In this document: positions 57,123 to 64,000 of the stretch, in pieces
Numbering within the stretch: position 1 is the first letter of the stretch
Layout of the letters: every line of letters begins with the position of its first letter
Source of the DNA: Candidatus Poribacteria bacterium
GTDB taxonomy: Bacteria > Poribacteria > WGA-4E > PCPOR2b
Assembly (NCBI GenBank): GCA_022826645.1
Contig: JAJDUM010000053.1
Coordinates: forward strand, 1-64,000
Direction: 5' to 3'
DNA length: 64,000 nt
The notes under the pieces: generated by a model
What the model saw: the letters and a program-made list of their open reading frames with translations, nothing else
The model's database searches: none
Told to the model about the DNA's origin: nothing
Translations under genes and position numbers: made by a program

Positions 57123-58166
57123 TCAGGTTAGTGACACCGAGGCAAGGTAAACGTTGGAACCGCTGTTATTCCCGGGCGGATATTCGTGGGACGAATAGTA
57201 TGCGATAAGCGCTTGGTCATCGCTGACAGGGAGTACCCCACCGTAGCCGGTATCTCCGCCACTGGGAAGTACCGTGTGTAGACGGATATCACCATCTTCA
57301 TATAGGAAGACCCCAGTTCTGAGTTGGGTCTGGTCGTGGTGGCTGAACCTATCGTTGAACCGATTTTCTGTGGCGCGAACACCTTCATTGGCGAAACTTC
57401 TGCCGGTGACGATAATACCCTCACCGACTCTAGCGACAGCGGATCCGTAGCAACGAGATTCGCGGGAAAGATAGCGTTCCCATCGGTCATAAGGCGGTTC
57501 TGAGGTGGAGAGCAATGCACAGTGCCCTCGTGCCCGTGTGATTGTTAATAGGCGCCCATCATTAAAGAAACAGAGGGAGGTTTCACTTGGTGAGGGTGTT
57601 CCAAAATGGATACCTGTTGTATCGTAGTATGCGGGACCATCGGATCCGTGTGCGATCTCCGTGACCCACTCCCATCCTTCGCCGTCCTCCGAAGTGAGCA
57701 GATCGACCGAATTGTGATTGCCGGGCGGTGCATGTCCGGTCGTATCACACGCTACATAATAGCGCCCACCAAATTCGGTTGGATGCCAGAAATCGTGATT
57801 CCTTAGAAAGCATCTCTTGGGTGCTGCCCAAGTTGCTCCGTCCTCGGTCCATGTCACTACCTGCTGAGACGGGAAACCGAAGTCAGAATCCTCTGTGCTC
57901 TCATACTCCTTAACCCCATATAACAAGAGTTTGTTACCGACGGGGAGAAGGTTTGGATCGATTGTCTTCTTTCCAATGGCAATCTGGGACGTCCAATTTA
58001 TTAGGTCCGTGGAAGCGCACACCCTGATTTGGGAATCCTCGGTGCCGTGACCTGTTCCATCAACAAAACAGATGTAATACACCCCTCTCCACCGCACCAT
58101 ATTGCCCACATGCCAACCCCTGCCGTTACTATAAACCGTTCTTACCCAATTCACGTCTACTTTCAT
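57123..58166 (-). CDS. Beta-propeller protein, sialidase/GH43-like
   Basis: GNMVRWRGVYYICFVDGTGHGTEDSQIRVCASTDLINWTSQIAIGKKTIDPNLLPVGNKLLLYG: repeated Asp-box/five-bladed-propeller-like pattern. Confidence 0.6.
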   Translation of the reverse strand: MKVDVNWVRTVYSNGRGWHVGNMVRWRGVYYICFVDGTGHGTEDSQIRVCASTDLINWTSQIAIGKKTIDPNLLPVGNKLLLYGVKEYESTEDSDFGFPSQQVVTWTEDGATWAAPKRCFLRNHDFWHPTEFGGRYYVACDTTGHAPPGNHNSVDLLTSEDGEGWEWVTEIAHGSDGPAYYDTTGIHFGTPSPSETSLCFFNDGRLLTITRARGHCALLSTSEPPYDRWERYLSRESRCYGSAVARVGEGIIVTGRSFANEGVRATENRFNDRFSHHDQTQLRTGVFLYEDGDIRLHTVLPSGGDTGYGGVLPVSDDQALIAYYSSHEYPPGNNSGSNVYLASVSLT

Positions 58167-58341
58167 GAAGAGTGTCTTTCTGCAATTGAAGTATGTTGAT
58201 AGTCCATTGCTGTGAGATCAGCGGGTGATGTCATAACCGCTGTTATTGACAACCTAAAGTTAAATCCTATTTGACATATCCGATGTTTTCACATACAATG
58301 GGTAGGCACTCAATTAAGTTCTGAAAGGAGGTGTAACCCAA

Positions 58342-58725
58342 ATGCGTATACTAAAACTCACACTAATTTGCTGCGTTGCAATTCTGCTTGCTATCGGCTG
58401 TGCTTCAGAGAAGGCGATGGAAAAGGCGGCTGAGACAGCGGAGCCAGCAATGACAAAAGCCGAAACCGCTTCAAGCACCGATATGTCCGAAGCAGCTCCA
58501 GCGGCTTACGAACAGGTCACATTAGACGTTGATGGGCTGGCGTGAGGGAGCTGTGTAGCCAAAGTGCGGTCCGCACTTACAAACGTTCCTGGTGTGATTA
58601 GTGCCGATGTTTCCCAAGCAGATGGTACAGCCGTCGTTAAGCTGGAAAAAGGTAAAGCCACTGATGTCCAATTGGCTGATGCTGTCAAAAACGCAGGTTT
58701 TAGCGCAAAAACCGCAACAAATTAA
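58342..58725 (+). CDS. Putative selenocysteine-containing HMA (heavy-metal-associated) domain lipoprotein; in-frame TGA at 58543-58545 predicted as Sec (UxxC)
   Basis: AAAGGAGG upstream of ATG. Lipoprotein-like leader LTLICCVAILLAIGC. The frame continues through the TGA as ...YEQVTLDVDGLA-U-GSCVAKVRSALTNVPGVISADVSQADGTAVVKLEKGKATDVQLADAVKNAGFSAKTATN-TAA, an HMA domain whose first CxxC cysteine is the TGA. Downstream hairpin AAGTGC-GGTCC-GCACTT. Confidence 0.8.
58562..58578 (+). promoter_or_regulatory. Putative bacterial SECIS element
   Basis: AAGUGC-GGUCC-GCACUU: 6 bp perfect stem (7 bp if G58568-C58572 pairs), loop starting with GG. The loop starts 22 nt after the TGA, fitting the general bSECIS geometry (G in first loop positions, loop roughly 16-37 nt from UGA). 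Confidence 0.68.
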
Positions 58726-58746
58726 CCGGTCCCTACGGTTAAATCG

Positions 58747-58789
58747 AGAACGGAAGGTTTCGAATCAACGAACCGACACCTTCCGTTCT
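58747..58789. terminator. Bidirectional intrinsic terminator-like hairpin
   Basis: Perfect 12-bp stem AGAACGGAAGGT...ACCTTCCGTTCT, followed by T-rich sequence, 21 nt after the TAA of the HMA gene and between convergent genes. Confidence 0.6.
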
Positions 58790-58854
58790 TGCCCTTCCTT
58801 TTCCCGCCCATCACAACATCGTTCGGTGGTCCTTTGATAAGACCTGTCCTCACA

Positions 58855-60822
58855 TCACTGCATCCCACCCATTTGCTGCAGCCCGATAAGCATAATGATG
58901 ATTTCCTTGAAATCGCCGAGCGAGATAAATAGCTCCCCTGCAATTCCTTCATCCCGATTTTGGCTGGCAATACCGATGCTGTAGGTTTCGGGGATGTTAA
59001 CTAAAAACATCTGGATCACGCCAACGTTTGGATCTAGCTGACCAAAAATCTGTACGAGGTTCTTGATTGCTGTGACAGGTGAGATCGCAAAAAGCATGTT
59101 GTTTTCCAACGTCAATGCGTCCGCCAGTTTAGTATAGCCCGCTCCCTGATCAAAACCTGCGCTCATACCGGCCATTCGGTCTAGGGCATTCTTCACCGGT
59201 TGAGCATTGCCCGCCATCCCGTAGAGCATTTTCCCGCCGCTAATAGCGTAGTAGACGTTCCACTGTTCTGGGGCGACCCCTGCCATTTCGGGCGGAAGTT
59301 CACCGAGACTGGAGGTGATATTCGGAAGGAGGTAACTTCTGATTTCCACACCGTTGTATATCTCAGGGGGACCCGCCGACACGTCCGCGTACATGCTAGC
59401 GAATTCCTGACCGGCTCCCATCGCTTTGACAAGTCCCATCGAGGCTCCGAAATATTCAATGAAACCTTCTTCCATATACGATTTAACCAGCTCTTCGTCC
59501 GTTACATCGTAGATATACAGTATATCGGGCATTATGCTATCGCTGAAATTAAAGGAAAGAGCTTGCCCATCTCCCAAGCCTTCGTAGAACTCTATAAAGG
59601 CTTCATTCAACGCCTCAGACGCGGTTTGGATCCCCGTTGTATCCGCGTTCGGATCCGAGGGGACAAACAACTTCATCATTGTCTGCGTAAGACTAATGAG
59701 CGTCTCTTTCTGAAATTGCATTTCACCGTTGACAAACGCATTTTGAGGCAGGTATTTGAGATGTGTTAGCTCTTGTGGTCCTTGGCGAATGTATGTTTGG
59801 ACTGCACTATCCCGCTTAAATTTGAGGAACGGAGAGATCTGTAGGTCGCTGCCGTTGAGTTGCAGCGTAAGACTGAGGGTTCTTGACTGATCGAGCAACC
59901 ATATACCACCGTCAATCAAACTTTCAGTATACTTTAAGCCAACGCTAAGCTCTGGATCTGATTCCGCGCTTGCCTCCATCTCCGTCTTTAACCCCTCTGC
60001 CTTACCCGTCAGCATGGGGCGGAGATCATCTACGATAGTATCCATCGCAAAATAGGCAATCACATCATTTGCCCCAGATGTAGTATCGAGTTCGAGCGAT
60101 TGGAAATCTGTATTGGCTGCGATCGATGGCATCATCTTCTTTTGGGTATCAATCACTTTTTCGCAGACCGCTGCCGAGTTTGAGTACACCATCACATCGT
60201 CCATTAGAACGAATGCGCCCTCCTCACCTGTGGTGTGATATGTTACACCGTTATGGGTGACGGCGCTGCTGCTTTCTGCCTCCATTTCAATGAGTTGTTT
60301 GACGCTTTCGGCATCCTTAACGTGAACCGCTGCGGAAGGCATTGGTGGATTGGCACTGGAGAGAAACACCGCGAAGTCCCTCCGCATGTCTAAGCCCAGT
60401 TCTTCCAATTCTGCGAGCGTCTCAAAACCTGCGCCAAAAGTCTCTGCTAAGATCTGAGCAAGTATTTCCTGCGGTGGATCTGAAGGAACCATCTCCACCA
60501 TAAGTGCGTTGATTTCGTCATTGAGGCCGAGTAAGCTGGGTATGTAAATAAGCCCAACAGTGTCTTGGGGTATAACATTCAAGACGCTATCGGGAGCGAT
60601 ATCTACAGCAACGTCTACGGCAGTATCGGAAGCGACATCTGCGCTATCAGACGCGACATCTGCACTCTCGGAAGCGACATCTGCACTCTCAGATATAACC
60701 TCTGCATCGCTAACGGGCGTGACCTGAGCGGGTGTTGCCATTTCTTTACTGCTGCAATTCGACACCATGATGCAAGCCACCAAGATTAGGATTGCGATAG
60801 TTAAACGACAGGACGTTTTCAT
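58855..60822 (-). CDS. Lipoprotein, DUF3352-like
   Basis: Lipobox-type leader LTIAILILVACIMVSNC; VLNVIPQDTVGLIYIPSLLGLNDEINAL...DFAVFLSSANPPMPSAAVHVKDAESVKQLIE resembles DUF3352 architecture. Confidence 0.65.
   Translation of the reverse strand: MKTSCRLTIAILILVACIMVSNCSSKEMATPAQVTPVSDAEVISESADVASESADVASDSADVASDTAVDVAVDIAPDSVLNVIPQDTVGLIYIPSLLGLNDEINALMVEMVPSDPPQEILAQILAETFGAGFETLAELEELGLDMRRDFAVFLSSANPPMPSAAVHVKDAESVKQLIEMEAESSSAVTHNGVTYHTTGEEGAFVLMDDVMVYSNSAAVCEKVIDTQKKMMPSIAANTDFQSLELDTTSGANDVIAYFAMDTIVDDLRPMLTGKAEGLKTEMEASAESDPELSVGLKYTESLIDGGIWLLDQSRTLSLTLQLNGSDLQISPFLKFKRDSAVQTYIRQGPQELTHLKYLPQNAFVNGEMQFQKETLISLTQTMMKLFVPSDPNADTTGIQTASEALNEAFIEFYEGLGDGQALSFNFSDSIMPDILYIYDVTDEELVKSYMEEGFIEYFGASMGLVKAMGAGQEFASMYADVSAGPPEIYNGVEIRSYLLPNITSSLGELPPEMAGVAPEQWNVYYAISGGKMLYGMAGNAQPVKNALDRMAGMSAGFDQGAGYTKLADALTLENNMLFAISPVTAIKNLVQIFGQLDPNVGVIQMFLVNIPETYSIGIASQNRDEGIAGELFISLGDFKEIIIMLIGLQQMGGMQ
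60631..60693. repeat. 21-bp tandem repeat (3 units) within the lipoprotein gene
   Basis: agcgacatctgcgctatcaga / cgcgacatctgcactctcgga / agcgacatctgcactctcaga, encoding the (S-A-D-V-A-S-E/D)n segment after the lipobox. Confidence 0.7.
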
Positions 60823-60996
60823 AATTTACTTCTCCTTTGTAAAGGTGAGTAGGGAGTACATGGAGTTGATTTTAGCATCATGCTGCGTCGCAACACATTT
60901 TGGAATTAGATACAATAAATACATTGATGTCCGCTGACATATTTTTTTAAATCATCAGAACGTGTCACGTACCACGCGACAGGCAACTATCGTGCC

Positions 60997-63570
60997 TTAG
61001 GCATTACGAATAATACTAATGACACGCTTGTCCAGTGGTAGGTACGCATTGGCAGCGTGTCGAATGGCTTCTTTGGAAACGGCGGTAATCTTTGTTTCGT
61101 ATCGGTTCGCATAATCGTAACCGAGTCCGCAGAGTTCATCCAGCACAGCGATTGACGCCTGAACACCCGCCGTTTGGGTACCAAGCAGATAGTTTGTCAG
61201 GCACATCTGTTTTCCACGCTCTAACTCTGCGTCAGAGATATCGTGGTGCTGTAGGTCCAAAATTTCGTCGTCAATCAAGTCTATCAAGGATTCGATGTGA
61301 TTTGGCGTCGTACTGCCACAAATTGCAAGGTAGCCACAATCAGGACCAAAATATGGATAGCCGTGAAGATGATAGACCGATTGCTCATTGCGGAGACGCT
61401 TATACAACCGTCCCCCTGGTTGCCCGATACCGAAGAGCAAACTGCTAAGGACTTCAACGACTTCACGATCAGAATGTTGACTAGAAATGCCCGGATATCC
61501 CTGAAAGATGACGGCTTGTGCCAAGTTCTTATGTCGTTCGACACAACGGACATCGCATAGCGGCGGTTCGATTGGTACTGTTGGAAATTCGAATTCGACC
61601 GGCAAGAGCGGTCCGAAATACCGTTTAACGAGGTCTCGGGTGTAATCCGGCTTCACATCGCCAAAGACGCCGATTACCATGTTGTTGGGCACACAGTAAC
61701 GCTGATAACAGGCTAACACATCTTCACGAGATAACTGTTTAATTGATGAAACAGATCCGGCTGCGCGGAGCCGATGCGGATGGACTTGAAACATCGCTTC
61801 AAGAAACTGACGCCTACCTGAAGCGTACCAATCATCCTCCTCCGCGTGAATGCCAACGATTGTCTCTGATTTTAATTTTTCAAGTACCCCTGTATCAAAA
61901 ACCGGATTGAGAAGCACGTCTGCCAAGCACTCTAAGCCGTATTCTATATCTTGGCGAAGCAAATTCAGCGTAATACCGAACGCATTATGTCCGGCTACTG
62001 CCCCTGCGCTGCCACCTCTTGCTTCAATTTCTTCAAAAAGCGTCTCTGCGGAACAGTTTTCTGTTCCTTTTAGCAAGAGATTTGTCATGAGGTGGAAGAC
62101 GCCGTTATTCGCTTCTGTTTCAAATCGCGCGCCTCCGAGAAACATTGCTTGGATGGAGAGGATCGGTGCAGTATCAATAGATTTCGTAATCAGACGCAGC
62201 CCGTTCGGAAACAGATGCTTCTCAACATCCGATATCGCCGATCGTGTTTTAGGAACACAGATTGACGACCGATTTTCGTTCGGCCGAATTGTAACCGTGG
62301 TGAGATTCTCTGGACGAAAATAGGTGTGGGCTACCCGCTGTATGTCCTCTGGCGTCACGGCACAGATCTGTTGGAGGTATTTCTCATGAAACCCATAATC
62401 GCCCGTCGTGAGTTGGTCAACACCGAGCATCGTGCCTTGCTCTTCCACAAATTGTAACGCAAAGAAATAGTCGCTTGTTTCAATGGTTTGGGCGCGTCGT
62501 AATTCGCGTTCTGACACCGGTTCAGATTTCAGTCGTTCGATCTCTTCGAGCAATCTTATTTCCGCTTCGGCTGACTTGTCATGCACAAGTTCTGCTTCAA
62601 CGCCAAAACAACCGCCATCGTAGCGAGGCGTATCTGACCAAGCTTGGACGTTGTAAACAAGCTGACATTGATTTCTCAGGGTCTGAATAAGCCTCGAACT
62701 CTCCCCGCTGCTTAACACCGTTGCAATAAGGTCTAATACCGGTGCATCTTCGTGATCGATACTGATACCATGATATCCCATTGCAAGATACGTCAATTCC
62801 ACATCCATCTGCCGTTCAGCGCGTCGAGCGACAAGTTGGCGGCGCTCACGGGGAAGCTCTATCGTAGGCGGACTACGGCGCGGAAAATCTTGAAACGCTT
62901 TGTCAATCCGTTCCAGCATCTCCTCCAACTGAAAATCGCCGGTAGCCACAAAGATTAGATTATCAGGAACATAGTGTTGCTGATAGAATTCAACGAGATC
63001 ATTTCGTGCCAACGCTACAAACAGTTCTTTGTATCCGCCCACCGGGAAGCGCACGGGATGTTCACGAAATGCCGTCTCATAATAGAGGTCGGACAGCACC
63101 TGAGTCGGTTCGTCGAGTTCGCCATTCAGTTCGTTCCAGATGACCCCGCGCTGAATCTCAACCTCATCGGGTGGAAACGTGGACTGCTTGATGCAGTCAG
63201 AGAGGAGATCAAGGGCGTCGATTAAATATTGACGGGAAGTGGTGATGTGATATTGGGAGTGGTCTTTCGTCGTATAAGCGTTCGAGGCATTTCCCATCGC
63301 TTCAACGAGATTATCAATTTCCTCGCGCGTTCGTCGTTCAGTTCCATCATCAATCAGATGTTCGATAAAATGGGAGATGCCTGTGCCTAAATACTTCCCT
63401 TCGTGGATGCTCCCAACTTTGACATAAGCTTGAAAAGAAACGATTGGAGCATGATGAATTTCTTTCAGAATCACTGTCATGCCGTTATCCAAGACAACCC
63501 GGACTGCCTCGATTGGCGAGATTGGGTTGGGACTCCGACCCAGATTAGTTATTTCTCTTTGTCGCTTCAA
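60997..63570 (-). CDS. M16 (insulinase/pitrilysin-like) zinc peptidase, full-length double-domain
   Basis: Inverted zinc motif HFIEH (HxxEH) in GTGISHFIEHLIDDGTE; VIWNELNGELDEP; second inactive-type half ARFETEANNGVFHLMTNLLLKGTE. Confidence 0.87.
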   Translation of the reverse strand: MKRQREITNLGRSPNPISPIEAVRVVLDNGMTVILKEIHHAPIVSFQAYVKVGSIHEGKYLGTGISHFIEHLIDDGTERRTREEIDNLVEAMGNASNAYTTKDHSQYHITTSRQYLIDALDLLSDCIKQSTFPPDEVEIQRGVIWNELNGELDEPTQVLSDLYYETAFREHPVRFPVGGYKELFVALARNDLVEFYQQHYVPDNLIFVATGDFQLEEMLERIDKAFQDFPRRSPPTIELPRERRQLVARRAERQMDVELTYLAMGYHGISIDHEDAPVLDLIATVLSSGESSRLIQTLRNQCQLVYNVQAWSDTPRYDGGCFGVEAELVHDKSAEAEIRLLEEIERLKSEPVSERELRRAQTIETSDYFFALQFVEEQGTMLGVDQLTTGDYGFHEKYLQQICAVTPEDIQRVAHTYFRPENLTTVTIRPNENRSSICVPKTRSAISDVEKHLFPNGLRLITKSIDTAPILSIQAMFLGGARFETEANNGVFHLMTNLLLKGTENCSAETLFEEIEARGGSAGAVAGHNAFGITLNLLRQDIEYGLECLADVLLNPVFDTGVLEKLKSETIVGIHAEEDDWYASGRRQFLEAMFQVHPHRLRAAGSVSSIKQLSREDVLACYQRYCVPNNMVIGVFGDVKPDYTRDLVKRYFGPLLPVEFEFPTVPIEPPLCDVRCVERHKNLAQAVIFQGYPGISSQHSDREVVEVLSSLLFGIGQPGGRLYKRLRNEQSVYHLHGYPYFGPDCGYLAICGSTTPNHIESLIDLIDDEILDLQHHDISDAELERGKQMCLTNYLLGTQTAGVQASIAVLDELCGLGYDYANRYETKITAVSKEAIRHAANAYLPLDKRVISIIRNA

Positions 63571-64000
63571 TATTTTCTGCTAACCTCTCAATCGCTGCGT
63601 TAGAAGTCAGAACACCAATTTCAACTTCATAATGTCTGCGTCCACCCGGTTCAAGAAATTCGAGCGTCCCCCGTTCTCGCTCCTTTGACCTGCCATCAAC
63701 CCAACAGTTCGCCGGTTCCAAACCGATGACATAGAGCCCTTCACCGTTCATTTTCCACTGCACGAATTTCGGCAGTTGGGTCTGGTGATATCTTACATAG
63801 AGGCCAATCCCCTGCCCGTTGTTGAAGGATCTATTAACTAGAGCAACATAGATATGGTTATCCTCGTCCGCTTGCATTTCATGATAGTATACTTCCTCAC
63901 GAAAATCGACGGTAGGTGCTTCGCATCGCGCATGGTCATTCAATTTTCCTTCTGAGTGTTCATCTATGGGAATGACTTGCGATGAAGGAGCAATCAACTC
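63545..64000 (-). CDS. DUF4432-like (aldose epimerase-fold) protein, C-terminal part; runs off right edge
   Basis: QWKMNGEGLYVIGLEPANCWVDGRSKERERGTLEFLEPGGRRHYEVEIGVL resembles the DUF4432 C-terminus; frame open to the window edge. Confidence 0.65.
   Translation of the reverse strand, partial: ELIAPSSQVIPIDEHSEGKLNDHARCEAPTVDFREEVYYHEMQADEDNHIYVALVNRSFNNGQGIGLYVRYHQTQLPKFVQWKMNGEGLYVIGLEPANCWVDGRSKERERGTLEFLEPGGRRHYEVEIGVLTSNAAIERLAENIEATKRNN

Noticed and set aside
58506-58688. 60-aa minus-strand ORF overlapping the HMA gene
   Set aside because: The + strand frame gives a complete HMA domain across the TGA; the antisense ORF has no similarity.

Overview
This 64 kb window looks like a bacterial chromosomal segment with about 40 recognisable protein genes and many short palindromic or MITE-like intergenic repeats. 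Gene content (PhyH, HpcH/HpaI aldolases, ThuA, TIGR03032, DUF4159, TPR proteins, abundant GGGGCG-type palindromes) suggests a Poribacteria/Planctomycetes-like lineage; that taxonomic guess is inference only. No rRNA, tRNA or CRISPR array was recognised. Main highlights: (1) a small HMA (heavy-metal-associated) lipoprotein gene at 58342..58725. It is interrupted by an in-frame TGA exactly at the first Cys of the CxxC motif (VDGLA-[TGA]-GSC). A 6-7 bp hairpin with a GGUCC loop lies 22 nt downstream, so it is a strong selenoprotein candidate missed by the ORF track. (2) A tightly packed three-gene cassette at 33.8-41.0 kb: a single-chain Type ISP-like restriction-modification enzyme, an FRG-domain protein and a TPR protein made of highly similar 102-bp repeats, with an ATGA overlap between the last two. 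(3) A MazF/PemK toxin paired with an excisionase-type HTH protein through an ATGA overlap. (4) A tandem double-trypsin protease fused to PEGA-like and outer-membrane beta-barrel regions. (5) Several families of MITE-like elements with terminal inverted repeats. Other notable genes are a fluoroacetate-dehalogenase-like hydrolase, a chromosomal Nmad3-like protein and a degraded TolB-like gene with an in-frame TAA.
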